DNA of 64,000 nucleotides from Trifolium pratense (GCF_020283565.1 NC_060064.1:22216337-22280336), one strand, 5' to 3'. Positions 23,873-36,804 are shown, counted from the stretch's first letter. Numbers and translations are program-made. The notes: generated by a model not told the origin, from the sequence alone.

Positions 23873-25135
23873 ATGGGTAACCATTCTCTCATTCTCCTCC
23901 TTATCCTCTCCATCGTCACCACCATCTCCGCCCACAACATCACCGAAATCCTCTCCGACAACCCCGACTACTCTCAATACAACAACTTCCTCTCCCAAAC
24001 CAAACTCGCCGACGAAATCAACTCCCGCACTACCATCACCGTCTTAGTCCTCAACAACGCCGCATTCTCTTCCATCACCTCCACCCACCCTCTCTCCGTC
24101 GTCAAAAAAGTCCTCAGCCTCTTAATCCTCCTCGACTACTTCGACAACACTAAACTCCACCAAATCACCAACGGCACCACCCTCACCACCACCCTCCTTC
24201 AAACCACCGGCAACGCTCAAGGCAACATCGGATCCGTCAACATCACCGACTTAAAAGGCGGTAAAGTTGGTTTCGGTTCCGCCGCACCGGGATCTAAACT
24301 CGATTCATCTTACACAAAATCCGTCAAACAAATCCCTTACAATATCTCTGTTCTTGAAATCAACGCTCCGATTATCGCTCCTGGAATCTTAACAGCTCCT
24401 CCTCCGTCTAGCGACGTTAACATAACCGCTTTAATTGAAAAAGCTGGATGTAAAACGTTTGCGTCGTTAATCTTATCTAACGGTTTGATTAAAACTTTTC
24501 AATCAGCGGCTGATAAAGGCTTAACAATTTTTGCACCGAACGATGAAGCTTTTAAAGCACGTGGCGTTCCAGATTTAAGCAAGCTCACCAATGCTGAAAC
24601 GGTGTCGCTCTTACAGTATCATGCTGCTGCTAAATATCTTCCTATTGGATCTTTGAAAACTAGTAAGGATCCTATTAGTAGTTTAGCTACCAACGGTGCC
24701 GGAAAATTTGATTACACCGTTTCCGTTGCCGGCGATTCTGTTACTCTTCATACTGGCGTTGATTCTTCGAGAATTGCTGATACTATTTTGGATGCTACAC
24801 CGCTTTCTATTTACTCTGTTGATAGCGTGCTTCTACCTCCGGAGCTTTTTGCTACATCGCCGTCGCCTGCTCCGGCACCGACACCTGCTGGTGCTCCTTC
24901 ACCGACACCTGCTTCTGCTCCATCACCGGCTGATGCTCCTACTCCATTACCTGCCTCGCCGCCAGCTCCTGCTGGTGAGAGTCCCGATGGTGCTCCGGCT
25001 GATGCACCGTCAACTGCGGCGGAGCGTAGCAGTTCCGGTAAATCTGCTGGTGTTCACGTGAAAGCTTCTGCTGTTTTTACTGTTACAGTGACTGCTTTGT
25101 CTGCTTTTGTCATTTCGTCTGTTTTCATGTCCTGA
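23873..25135 (+). CDS. FLA: Fasciclin-like arabinogalactan protein (FLA8/FLA10 type)
   Basis: A single-exon gene of 420 residues. Such proteins are GPI-anchored, heavily O-glycosylated cell-surface adhesion/cell-wall proteins. Layout: signal peptide (about 1-20, [15 protein letters not shown]), then mature start HNITEIL; first FAS1 domain about 21-170, with the conserved FNNFLSQ-like start ([16 protein letters not shown]) and [15 protein letters not shown]; second FAS1 domain about 184-325, with [11 protein letters not shown] and [10 protein letters not shown]; a Pro/Ala/Ser/Thr-rich arabinogalactan stretch with AP, SP and TP glycomodules (about 330-390); and a C-terminal hydrophobic tail for GPI attachment (about 397-420). 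Several N-glycosylation sites (NIT, NGT, NIS) are present. Length and order match Arabidopsis FLA8 closely. The 5' third is unusually rich in C-ending codons compared with the rest. Confidence 0.97.
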   Translation: MGNHSLILLLILSIVTTISAHNITEILSDNPDYSQYNNFLSQTKLADEINSRTTITVLVLNNAAFSSITSTHPLSVVKKVLSLLILLDYFDNTKLHQITNGTTLTTTLLQTTGNAQGNIGSVNITDLKGGKVGFGSAAPGSKLDSSYTKSVKQIPYNISVLEINAPIIAPGILTAPPPSSDVNITALIEKAGCKTFASLILSNGLIKTFQSAADKGLTIFAPNDEAFKARGVPDLSKLTNAETVSLLQYHAAAKYLPIGSLKTSKDPISSLATNGAGKFDYTVSVAGDSVTLHTGVDSSRIADTILDATPLSIYSVDSVLLPPELFATSPSPAPAPTPAGAPSPTPASAPSPADAPTPLPASPPAPAGESPDGAPADAPSTAAERSSSGKSAGVHVKASAVFTVTVTALSAFVISSVFMS

Positions 25136-25970
25136 TTTGTAATTTTAGATTGTTCTTGTTTTATTTTTGTAATTTTAAAATTTGAGTTTTTTTTTTCCTT
25201 TTTCCATCTTTGCATGTGATTGGATTGGAGATTTTTTTTAATTTATTTTTTATGTTATAAATTAATTTAGGTGTGGACCGTTGTCCGTTGTACGTGAATG
25301 ATGCTTTGCTGTTGTTTGTTTTTGTACTATAGTTTTAATTTATTTAATTTTTGGGTTTGTAAGTGGGTGTAGTGTGGTTTTGTGGTGGTGTTATCTGATG
25401 TGGTGCGTTTTATGATGATTTTTTGTGGTGTTTGTGAACACTATATATATTGTAGTTGTATGAGCGTGATTGGTGCAGGTGAGGGGGAAGCCACGTGGTG
25501 GGGTGTGCTTGGGGTCATGCATGTTACCTATGGTGAGGGCCATAACATTTTGCTGTGTTTAAACTTTAAAGTAACAAGAACTCAGATCTAGCTTTGATGA
25601 CTGTGCGGAGAATGGTTTTCCAATTTCCAACAATTTTTTAACTACTCCTTACACATGTTTTTGTTGAGTGTTGACCTCCATTTACTATGTGCATTTCATT
25701 CGTAAAACAACAAGAACTTAACGGAACAACACATGATAGAACAAGATAATACAAGACAAAATTGGAGATATATAGAGCGGTAATATTTTTATATTCGAAA
25801 ATTAAATGGATATTCCCGTATTTTTTATAGTTGTACCCAAATTCCTAATTCAATGTAGTGCTTCCTTCGAGTTTTCTATCCTTAAAAATAGGGGGATCAT
25901 CGTTGCACATGAATGTTCCTTCCTCTGAAGTTGGTTTACACCTCTAAAATATGCATAGATTTAATAGTCA
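25136..25970. other. FLA 3' flank, no gene
   Basis: T-rich 3' UTR-like DNA directly after the FLA stop, followed by a TG-rich stretch (25350-25560) and AT-rich DNA. No supported coding frame. Confidence 0.5.
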
Positions 25971-26642
25971 TCTTTTATATTATAAGTTTGTATACATAAG
26001 CAAACTTTAAGCTCTAATTTGTTTTCCATGTTTTTCCTCCATTTTATTTTACAATTTTTATTAAAAAATAATACAATTTTGTCTTGACTATGATTCGAAC
26101 CCGCAACCCTTCAGTGCAAGACAATATTTCCAATCATTATGGTAAGTATATCAATTGTGATTAAAATTATGTGCAATAATTGATAAGCACCATCAATTTT
26201 AAAAGTATATCATATCAAAATTATTGTTGACTATATTATTCATCACGAAATATTTTTATGTCGTTCTTGATCAATGATTTTTTTTCTACCGGATCATAAA
26301 TTTAGAGAATAATTATCATGTGATATTTGGAAAGTTATTATCACGTGTAATTTAGAAAGTTATTATCAAACTCAATTCTGCTAAATCAATTTTTTTTTGT
26401 TTGCAATACAACCAAACACAACCATAGTCATGTCACTAATCACATTCATTATTTTGATTTTAACATTGCAGATTTAATATTAACCGATGATCAATTGATA
26501 CAATATGCACTAGCAGACCAATTGTGATTTAAATTATGTCCACAAAGTGTTAAGCTCCATCAACTTTCATAGGAAAGATTTCATACGACAATTAAGCACC
26601 ATCAATTTTCATTGCACAATTTAAACAATTAAAAACCGATAA
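25971..26642 (+). mobile_element. Helitron 5' fragment (same family as next element)
   Basis: Begins TCTTTTATATTATAAGTTTG after A at 25970, matching the 5' end of the Helitron at 26643 (TCTCTTATATTATAAGCTTG). Both go on with similar words (CATAAGC, TTTTTATTA-rich tract, then a TGATTCGAACCCGCAACCC-like stretch). No hairpin/CTAG end is seen before 26643, so the 3' end is missing or was replaced by the second copy. Confidence 0.6.
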
Positions 26643-27212
26643 TCTCTTATATTATAAGCTTGCTAACATAAGCTAACCCTAAACCAAATTTTTTCCCCTC
26701 TCATTTTCTCTTTCTTTTTATTGCAGCTTTATATTAAAAAAATACAGATTTGTCATCGAACCTGCATCCCTTACTTACAATAAAACCTTTCAACCGCTAA
26801 AAGATGTGCTTCAATTATGAAAGAATTTAGGAATCCTAATATGTTAACCCTGTTTTCAATAAATTTGAACGGCGGAATTAATCACAATTTTTATTTATTT
26901 ATGGATGTCTACTTAAGTTTATGTTCTTGATTATGTCTTTAATTTTTTTTAACCTTTAATTATCATCAATTTTTTAACCTTTAGTTATCAGCAATTTTTT
27001 TTTTAATAAGTAAACAAAACGATGGGGTTCCAAAATTATTTAAAAAATATATAAAATATAAAATAAGCACATTAACAAATATAGAATAATTAGTCCATGA
27101 AATTTCCTATACTACTCTTATTGAAAATGCTCTTAGAATTTTTGTATTTTATTTTTTATTGTTACATATTACACCTAATTAGACCCATGCACCGCATGGG
27201 TCAAAGTTCTAG
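26643..27212 (+). mobile_element. Non-autonomous Helitron, complete ends
   Basis: 5' TCTCTTATATTATAAG follows A26642. The 3' end has a perfect 9-bp stem GACCCATGC (27182-27190) / GCATGGGTC (27194-27202), a 3-nt loop, AAAGTT and CTAG (27209-27212), then host T. 570 bp, no coding capacity. Confidence 0.88.
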
Positions 27213-27239
27213 TTTTATCTAAATCTAAATAATTGATAT

Positions 27240-28260
27240 TTTGTTATTGGCAGGACAATTGTCTTACACGATGTCTTGGACAACTGTGTATGTTGCAAGA
27301 TGTCTCAGACAACTAGTAAGACAATTGGTTTGTAGGATCAGTATAACAGTACTGAAGTAAATAAAGAAAGCAATAGTGTTACAACGAATTAATACTTAGT
27401 CTTACAACGCACACCAATCCATAAAAGGAAACTCACTACTCCGAATTAATACTTAGTCTTACAACACACACCAAAACCTATTGATGTGTATGCCTCTTTT
27501 TAATCATGGTGTTTTTCTACCTAGTAACTTACTTCCCCTAAATATGAGAATCTACTCACTTTCCCCAAATCACTATTCACAAGTGATTAACAACTTCGGT
27601 AGTTTATCAATGACATAGAATAACCATTCAACAAACAATCCTAACTTCTAAACCTTAGCACCTGAGTTTCAGAGACTAGTACAACCTTGTGCGGTGGACA
27701 CAAGTTATTTGACTCACAATTGTAGCTTTAATCTAGATATCTTCAATTATTGTGGTGCTTCGAAACGTTTGCTTGAGTCTCTTTATATAGACATGCAACT
27801 CCTTTTTATTTGAGAGTATTTGAGATGCATACTGATAGGATTTTTATTTTAAAACTAACTCCATAAGATAAAAGATTTAATTTAAACCTTTATCAAAGTT
27901 AGTTGTGATTCACAATCATATCTAACACATAGGTTTGATAACAAACATTGTTATCTAACCTTTAAACAATTGACAAATCGTAAATTCGCGCATTGTAAAT
28001 CTTTGGCTTGCTATTTTGGGGCAAGATGTCCTACACAACGTTTTGGACATCTTATTTCAACATTTTGCCTGTACATGTCTTTACCCAGTATCAAGATGCC
28101 TGACACGACTTGTTCAACATGTTGCACCTGTACATCTTGTTCTTGCACATGTTGTTTTAGCTTTATAATGCGGTCAATCTCAAAGGAACAACAATAATGA
28201 TGCTTGTTCCTTTAGTTGTTGGAACTTCTTTACTACAATTCTCTTGTATTTTGTAGGTCC
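27240..28260. repeat. Probable LTR-retrotransposon debris with recurring AGATGTC..GACAAC motifs
   Basis: Words such as GATGTCTTGGACAACTG (27270), AGATGTCTCAGACAACTAG (27298), AGATGTCCTACACAACG (28024) and AGATGCCTGACACGAC (28094) recur on the plus strand. Complementary ACATCTT words also occur. Base composition and the lack of frames suggest decayed LTR sequence. No LTR boundaries or primer site could be set. Confidence 0.4.
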
Positions 28261-28269
28261 AAAAATATG

Positions 28270-28720
28270 AATAAGTGGAAATGAGCACATTCTAGATCAA
28301 TTTGATGAATATCCAAGCATGACATCATATGAGCTCTTAAGGGACACTTTCTAAGTGTTGGATCAGCTAAAAATGAAGCCAAAATACCTTAATTTCGTGC
28401 ATTATGGCATTTTCAACCGTTACACTTTGCATTTGGGAGAAGAAAAACCAAAGATCACAACTCCGAAGCCTGACACGACCGTGCCATAAGCCAAATTTGA
28501 GAGGAACTCGTCCTAAAGCATGTGGCACGACCGTGCCAAGCTTCACACGGTAGTGCCAGACTCTGCCAATCAGTTTTGAATGTTACAACTTTTTGTTTTC
28601 CCTCCCTTTATGATCATAATGTACCTGAACTCCAATCTTATCTCATTGGCTACGAAAATTAGAGTTTCTAGGCCTATATATAAAACTCATTCCTCTTGTA
28701 AACTTCATCTAGCAAGCATT
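28270..28720. repeat. Probable gypsy-type LTR fragment
   Basis: Contains repeated CACGACCGTGCC words (28476, 28533) and the related CACACGGTAGTGCC (28545), a pattern I associate with legume Ty3/gypsy LTRs. A TATATAAAACTC promoter-like stretch follows near 28677. No boundaries resolved. Confidence 0.4.
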
Positions 28721-29571
28721 GTAATAATCAGTTTATGAAATAAAAGTTCCTTTGCTATTTTATTTGTGTTTTTTTATATTGTTCTTGTCTGTGTTCATAT
28801 TCATATATTGATATAGTGTTACTATGTCAAGGTAAACCGTCTTTTATTTATTTATTTTTATAATTAATTACACATTTTATTACTTATAAATTATAATGTG
28901 GTCCATGTCTAAATCCAACATTTCTCTAGAAAAAAGTCTATTGAATTTTATTTTTTTTGATAAAGTCTATTGAAGTTCTTATTAAATATCATTTGTGTTT
29001 ATTTTATGGATTTGAGGTGTTTGGAGAAAGATAGATAAACTTATAAAATGTCACAATTTTTTTTTGTTACTTACAATTTATATATTATAAGTTTATAACA
29101 TAAAATTATTGACGACACATTTTTTATTTTTTTTTTAGTTTTTATAATATCAACATTTTAGTTTATTTTTGAAAATAGTGATTTTTTTTTAAATAGCGCA
29201 CAAGTCAACCGTTTAACCCGCGTACTAATGCAGACCGGACTCAAACGAGTATATCATGACTCGTTTACATTTCTGACAAGTTTGTTTGCCCTATTTTTTT
29301 TTGTTTGATTTTTTTGCTGATATCCTTTTGTTTGCCCTATTTAATATGCATGTTCATATAAAGCGGGTTAAATCTAGCGTGCCAGCCGCATTCCCAGCTC
29401 TACACGTTAGTGGGCTTTCTTGATATGACATCACATGAAATTTCGAAATTATTTTTTACTTATCTAATGATCTTGAAAAACTATTTTAGACTGGGAAATA
29501 AAACCCAACAAATCACAATAGTTTAGGGCACGGTGGTATGCGCAGACTCCTCTCCTCTCCCACCCACGACG

Positions 29572-32500
29572 ATGACTTCATCTCAGGAAAAACGCTACCG
29601 TTCCATCTTCGAACTTCCATCTAACTACTTCCACTCTTCTCGTCTTCTCCCTTCTCCTCATTCCTCACTTCCCAACCACCGCAACGAAACTCTTCAACCC
29701 CCCTCAAACCACCACGTCGATGATATTCAAAACGCCGTCGTTTCCGGTCCTAGGTTGACCTGCAATACCTGCAAGGCTCACTTTGATTCTCTTCAAGACC
29801 AACGTTCTCACTTCAAATCGGATATTCATCGATTCAATGTTAGATTCAATTAGCCCCCCCTCTCCATATTCACCGTTTAATTCATTATTTGTGTATATAT
29901 TTATTCAATTTTCGAATTTTACTTTCATCATGAATCTTCTCTTTTCAGTTTTTAGGGATTTTCATTTTATCTAGTTTTTTTTAGTGATTATTGGTGTAGT
30001 TTAGTTTAGAATACTCATTTTAGTATTAAAGATAAAAATTCAAGCCTTTACAATTGTGTTTTATCCCCCTTTTTTGTGTAAGAAAGGAAATGCTTTCAAG
30101 TTTCCTTTTTATTAGTAAAATTCAGGGTACCCATTTTGATTTGAAAAATTCAAACCTATTTCTGATTTTTTTTTTTGGAGCAATGCATGAAAAATCAATC
30201 TAGGCATTGAACCGGTAAAACTTTTGGGATCGAATTGGGACAAAACTGTAGTCGAGCCACGCAAATAACGGAACCTTAGACAATGCTGGTTCACAGTTCG
30301 ATCACTTGAACTGTCCTGTTTGGTCTTTAAAACGCTGCTTTCTAGAATTGCCATTGTGTTTTGTGTATTGGAAGCTTGATATGCTCGTGTTTGTGAGTTC
30401 AAAATGCTAACAAAATGGCCGTTTTGGTTTGTGGATGTAAAAAGGAATGCTAGTGGTTATTGATTAGCTGATATGTGGATGTACTGATGATAGGTGAAGC
30501 TGACAATTGCTGGGAAAAATATTGTGAAGGAAGAGGATTTTGAGGACCTGACAACTGATTTTGTCAAAGACTGTGATGTGTCAAGTATATCTGGATCAGA
30601 AAGCGATGATGATGACAGTGAAAATGAGTCTCGAGGTCAAATTGAAGTGCGTGGTAAATCTGGTGAAAGCTTTAAACAAAAGCTATTCATCTGTCTTCAG
30701 ACAGGGCAGAGAGTTTCTTTATGGAAGAGTTTGATTATGAATGTGAGCGAAAATGTGGTGTATGAGGATGAACAAGTGCAGAAAAATTTGGTTGAGAGGT
30801 TGAAATCTCTAACTGTTGAGCCCAGGGATAACACCCGGTTAAGGATTGTTCTGCTGGCATCCGGTGGGCACTTTGCGGGCTGTGTCTTTGATGGTGATAC
30901 AGTTGTGGCTCAAAAGACATTTCACAGGTTAGCAAATGCTCTTTGTTACTAAATATTTTAAAATGAGTTATAGTTTTGCACTTTTTATGAGAATTTATGA
31001 AATAAAATATCGTTGGAGTTTCATTTACGCATACCGTGTGTGGTGGAGATTAGCAATATATGCATGATATATAGACCGTGTTAAACTATCAATATTTAAA
31101 TATCTATGAAGCATGCTGTTTATCAATTCCTGTTATGTTGGAGGTCTCCTTTGGAAGTATTGTGTTGGATTCAATTTTGGCTGTCATATGCTCTTGTTAC
31201 CTTTTCTTTTAACCGGATGAGTCAGGCATGAAAGATTGTATACTTCTGCTTTTGCATGCAATGATGCAAGCCACCAATCTTGTTAAGATTGTGTGTACCT
31301 CTATGGGTGTATTTGTAGAATCGTAGTGCCATTTATTTATCTCTTATAACTTTTAATCAATTTTACTGATTTTAGTTATCCTTATTTTGTTATCTATTAT
31401 GAGCAATAAACATATGTGGTTAGGATTTAGGTATTTTATATTTTATCAAAAATGTTGAAATTATAGAGTTTTAGTCTTTTGTATAGTGGGAGGAAAATAA
31501 TAATAAAAAGACGAGATACTCTGAAATGTATATTTACGCGATACGAGGTATGTCAGTGGTGTTACAATAGACAAAAAACTGTATCCTATTTAAACTTGTG
31601 CTAGCAGACTCATAAATTCAATTGAATAAGAACAAAAAAACGTGAGATATAAGGAAATATGATAACTAATTCTAAGATACCACCGACGATATTGTAAAAT
31701 ATTTTAAGATACAAGTATTGATCTTATGAGATGTTTTTCATATAATTATATTCTCACAAGATGAAAAGGAAGGTGTATAACCTATACATTCTTCTTGTAA
31801 TCTGTTGACTCTATTCAGCTAAATTTTACAACTAGAATGAGGGGAATGTTGTATCATTTATGCCTTAGTTTCTCGAGATAGTTGTTTGGCTTTTCAGCAG
31901 TTTTCTTTCCTACCCCCAGGTTTTGTTCCCAAGGTGACCTATATAATATCATACATATACCTCATAACTGTTGACCAAATACTTATCTTCGTATTTTCTT
32001 ATTCTTTTTTATTATCACTAGCTCTATTTGTAAATGGAGCTTCAAAATTTGTTTGTAATTTTGAACTATTAGTATTCGAATGCAGATATGTTGTGAGGGC
32101 CAAGGCTGGTAAAAAACAGTCATCTAAAGATGCTTCTGGCAGGACTGTACATTCTGCTGGTGCTTCACTTCGTCGTTACAACGAACTTGCATTGAAAAAG
32201 GTTTTTAAATCTAAACTATATTGCTTTGCTTGCTAAATTTATTTTATTTCCAGTTTAGCAAATTTTTTATTTGCACTTCCGTGTTCTAGAATTAACATAT
32301 TGAGCCAGCCAATTTTTTGTGCATGGTGGAATTGGATGTAGTTGTATAGCGGTTAACAATGTGTGGCATAAACAGTGATACTATGTTTTTTTTTCTCAAG
32401 AGGTGGGTAGTGGAAGGTTGTATGTTAATATAATTACTTGAAATTCGTATAGTAATTTCTTCTCTGAAAACTCTGCTGGTTTTTTTACTTAATATATTGC

Positions 32501-35500
32501 ACAACAGCTATATAATCTGTTGTTGTGCTATTTCCCATGTTGAAGATGGTACTATTTAAAATGTTTGTTAAAAGATTTTCTGCACTTAAAGTATAGGCTG
32601 CTTATTCTCAATTATTTATTTATTTATCAAAATTACAGCTGCTAAGCTCCGTTTGCGAAGACTTTAGAACTCCTAATGTCATGTGTGTTTACTTATAAAT
32701 TGTATTTTTCTTCCAGTTTTAGATAACTCTTCTAATTTTACTTATGTGAAATGCTAACTAGTGCCCCCGTGGCCCGTGACACTAGTTAAGGAAACCAAAA
32801 ATAGGAAAGTTGTCTTGGAACTTGTGTAGTCAACATTTTTAAAATATAAAGATGCTATTTTCAATGCAAAATTTATCTTTTTTTAGTTCCTTAACTAGTG
32901 CCCCGGCCCGGGGGCACTAGTTAGCATGACCCTTTACTTGTTACCTTTGTTTTTGTGTTTTGGGTGCTTGTACATTTGTGCAAAGATATGTAAATCTGGA
33001 CTGATTATTGGCATGCTCATATTGTAGGAAGTTCACGAACTGCTTGCTGCTTGGAGACCTTATTTTGATGTTTCTATTTGCATTTTTATTCACGCACCTT
33101 CAAGTAGTCGTCAACTTCTTTATGATGGAGAAAAGCCATGTTTTACCAATCCGCAATGTGTTAGAAATATTGCTATGATTGTCCGCAGGCCCACTCTTAG
33201 GGAAGCCAAGCGCATATATAGCCAGTTGACCCTAGTATCCTATGAAGCAGATGAGAAGGAAATTTTACAAAGCAATCAGCAGGATGTGGTGCCAACTCGC
33301 ATTGCTAAAAGAAATGGCACCCCACCTGTCAGCAAAGTGGACATGGCTGGGATGGATGAAAACAATAAAGCTGAAGCTTGTTCCAGTAACAAAAATGATG
33401 AACCTCTTATTTCGAGTAATGACGGAAGTGAGAATGAGTTACCTGTTAAATCAACTCCTTTACATCAAGCAGCACAATCTGGTGACTCTGAAAAGGTTAT
33501 GGAACTCTTGGAACAGGGCTTGGATCCATGCATTAAAGATGAAAGGGGACGGACTCCATATATGTTGGCACCTGACAAGGAAGTCAGGAACACTTTCAGA
33601 AGGTTTATGGCTTCAAATCTTGACAAATGGGATTGGAATGCTGCAAAAGTTCCGAGTGCATTGACCAAAGAATTGGAAGAATCACAAGCTGCTAAGCAGG
33701 TGATTCTGATATTTCTAGGAATACGTTTTTTTTTAATGATTTAATTAAAATCAAATGATTACATTTTTTTTTCTGCTGTCAATACTTTTCTCAATTTCTC
33801 TTTATATTTGATAACTTGCCGATATATGTTATTGGCAGTAAAAGGGAGACTAGGGAATAAGTATGGCTAGTTAAAACACTTGTCCTTCATATTAGGGTAC
33901 CTGTCCCCACTAGATGTGATGCATCAATGTTTTAACTTTTATTAATCAAATCTAAGAATTTCTGTGGAAGAGTAATTATTGCCTCCTTTTGTGCTTGTAC
34001 AGGCAGAAAAAGATGCCAAGAAAAAAGCTAGAGCAAAAGAATTAAAGAAATTACGTAAAGCAAAAGAAAAGAAGGCTCAGGTACATCTTTATTCTTTCAG
34101 TCTCTATGTAGTATGATGACCTCACATTAGTTTTCTAGGACTTGTTTATGATGGATATTAGCATAGGTTGTCAATAGCACCGCTATCGCGTCGGAGCAGC
34201 CTGTGGCTGCTATCAAGTATCAGCCAGTTGTGGTGTCACAGATTGGTGCTGAAGCCTTGGTGGTTGCAACTGCGCCTTAGAACTGCGGCCAATGGCACCG
34301 CTACAGGGCTAGAACTTCAAAACCCATAAAGTCCTTAAAATGGGATGTTACTGAGTGTGTGTGTGTGGTGGGGGTTGTTTGGGGGCGTTTCTCTTTCTTT
34401 TAGGGCTCAAGAGTTCTAATAGAACTCACAAAACTCACGATCTCACCTTCAAACATTGACCCAGATAAGCTGCTCTGCACATCCCACCTCAGCCGACCCT
34501 GCAGCCGATGACTCAACGTCCAGCAACCGGCAACCCAGCATCTGGCGACCAGCAGCCTGTTTCTGCTCTGTTTCCGGTGGCATATGTTTGGTCATTGTAT
34601 GTGTCTGGGGCAAATGGATCATGGAGAGAGCAAAACAGAACCACAGATAAAGAAAGAGAATGCCACTTTACTGTAAATTGTGAAATTTTTATTTATGGGA
34701 TTCAGAAAGAATTAAGTTTTATCAATTTTTTTTATAATATATCATATCTTATTATTGCCTTTAAAGCTTTAGTTCTTGTAATTGTAATTACTTTTTAACT
34801 GGTCAAAATTACTTTTTTTTTCAACTGCTGAAATTTCCCTTGTTATTGAAAGCTATTTATTTTAAAAAAATAAAAATGAATTGCTGAATTATAATTACTT
34901 TTCTTGATTGTTGTTGGTATTTACTTGTATGCGTTGCTCAAGATCTATGACTTTTTATTGCTAATTATGAGTATTTCATGAGTTGAGTATTTTATTTTAT
35001 TTCATTTTCAGCATCTGTGGTTACAGTATTAGTTATTTTATCTGTATATACTGCTACAATGTTTTTGCTACAGTATTAGGTATTTTTTATCTTAAAAGGT
35101 TTGATAGTTATCTTAATAGTGTTGACATAGTTGACTAGAGTGAAAATGGTACCTTACCTACTCCTTCAAATAATATTCCCTGTTTTTCTTGCCACCTTTT
35201 GCTACCAAACATTACACAATTAGCTAGTTATCGAGTGTAGTTTGAGGGTGCATGAACAAACAAACTTTCTTGTGAATTATGAAAATGAGAGGTACTCTTC
35301 ACTCCCGTACTTCACCGATTTGCAAATTCAATTTGTTATTCTTGGTTCTGATGCTTATGGCGTTAGTTTAAGGCTGGCTACAGATACTCGAAAGAGTTTT
35401 TGTTGAGAAACTTTGATTTGCCATATTGTCTTTCAATCATATATGGTTGTGATGCTTATTGTTGTTTTGTTTGTTGTTCTGACAAATCTTGAATGGTGTT

Positions 35501-36158
35501 CAGGCCGAAGCTGCTGAAAAGCAAAAGATGGCTTCGACATCTGCTACCGGACAATCTCAACCAAAAAGTGGTGTCAAATTATCAAAAGAGGTAAATACCG
35601 GTTTTTGGTGGCTGGTTTTATTTTATTTTTTAAAAATAATACTATTGTAGTTTTGGCAAACTTACAGAACAAAACAGACATTTTGTTTTACTCGGTTTAC
35701 TTTGGTTTCACTTCACCCTTTTCAGTGGAACCGGAATACATGCTATTTAGAGTCTTCATTGGTTTCAACGTTTTCTATTTTCACACTTTTCTGTCTGAGT
35801 ATAGTTTTTTTACTGTAACTGCTAATAAAAATTTACATTATATTTACGTGAACTGTTTAGTATTTTAAATTATGGATTTTGTTTTAATCTTAAAAATAAA
35901 CAGGAGGAAATGAAAAGAGCACAAGATGAAGAAAGAGAAAAGAGAGCAGCTGCAGCAGAGAGAAGAATGGCTGCCCTCAAAATTCAAGCTAATAATTCAA
36001 CTACTTCAGAGGCTAATAAAAGTGGATTAGCCGGCGATATATTATGTTCCTGTTGTAATTCATCACTTGCTGGTAAAGTTCCTTTCCACCGGTATAATTA
36101 CAAATACTGCAGCACTTCATGCATGCATCTACACAAAGAGATCCTTGAAGATGGATGA
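29572..36158 (+). CDS. Vms1/ANKZF1-type peptidyl-tRNA cleavage factor (ribosome quality control)
   Basis: Seven exons with in-phase GT-AG junctions: 29572-29838, 30494-30927, 32086-32200, 33028-33699, 34003-34080, 35504-35590, 35904-36158; product about 635 residues. Vms1/ANKZF1 proteins release stalled nascent chains from 60S ribosomes by cutting the peptidyl-tRNA and bind the Cdc48/p97 ATPase. Domains seen: a C2H2 finger (C64, C67, H80, H86); the VLRF1 release-factor-like domain (about 205-345) with RAKAGKKQSSKDASG, whose Gln near 245 aligns with the catalytic Gln of the family; an ankyrin stretch from about 414 (TPLHQAAQSGDSEKVMELL); a Lys/Arg/Glu-rich coiled coil with a p97-binding VIM-like motif (EKRAAAAERRMAAL, about 562-575); and a C-terminal Cys/His zinc module (CSCC, then YCSTSC). 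I chose the ATG at 29572; an upstream out-of-frame ATG lies at 29538. Confidence 0.95.
32751..32927. mobile_element. MITE with nested palindromic ends, copy 1 (in Vms1 intron 3)
   Basis: Ends ATGCTAACTAGTGCCCC and GGGGGCACTAGTTAGCAT are inverted repeats. Each end carries a further inner palindrome (AGTGCCCCCG...ACACTAGTTAAGG and CCTTAACTAGTGCCCC...GGGGCACT). About 177 bp. Two relatives lie at 58917-59092 and 60199-60377. Confidence 0.85.
34160..34640. repeat. Degenerate transposon fragment in Vms1 intron 5
   Basis: Starts with GGTTGTCAATAGCACCGCTA, a terminus-like word common in plant DNA transposons. A related start and inverse end are seen at 54205-54340. No matching right end was found. 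A GT run and GC-rich DNA unlike the surrounding intron follow. Confidence 0.4.
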
Positions 36159-36406
36159 CAATGTATTCCCATAATTACTCTGTAATTCTTTATGCAAGTT
36201 GAGATTGCTCCTAATATCCATTTGTTTATTATACTAGTTTGGAAAAAAGGCAAAGAAAAAAAAAATAGACTCCTGAAATGTTCATTGATGTTTCCTGCAT
36301 GGTTCTTTTTTTGGAAATAGAGAGGGCCTAATTTTTTTTTTAATTAAAAACCAATCTATCTCTCGAGTCTTGAGCAATTTGTTTTTGGAAATAGGGAGAG
36401 CCTAAG

Positions 36407-36804
36407 GCTCTGTTTGGTAACACAAATAAGCTAGCTTATAGCTTATTATATGAGCTTATAAGCTTGTTTCAAAAAATTATAGTTGTTTGGTAACAAGCTT
36501 TTTGTACTAGCTTATAGCTTTTTTTCAGATGCTATTTCAAGTAGCATTTGAGCTTATAGCTTATAGCTTTTTACACTTTATTCCATTTTTACCCTTTAAT
36601 TTAATAACTACCCACTCTAAAAAATAAACTACCCACTATTAATTATGTAATTTTATATTTAATAACCACTTTAAAAGCTAATTTTACCAAACACTTTAAT
36701 TTCAATAAGCTAGCTTTTCAGCTATTAGCTATAAGCTAGTTTTTCAGCTATCAGCTAGCTTATCAGCTATCAGCTAGTTTATAGCTTATTTTTACCAAAC
36801 AGAC
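36407..36804. mobile_element. hAT-like MITE just downstream of the Vms1 gene
   Basis: Inverted ends GCTCTGTTTGGTAA and TTACCAAACAGA(C) are flanked by CCTAAG on both sides (36401-36406, 36805-36810), possibly an 8-bp duplication with one change. The interior is rich in AGCTTATAGCTTAT and its inverse, giving extensive self-complementarity. Confidence 0.85.

Noticed and set aside
24696..25061. 121-residue open frame inside FLA in another frame
   Set aside because: Its Leu/Arg/His-rich translation is a shadow of the Pro/Ala glycomodule region of FLA.
29533..29571. Extended N-terminus of the Vms1 protein starting at GTG 29533
   Set aside because: GTG is not a normal plant nuclear start; the in-frame ATG at 29572 is preferred.
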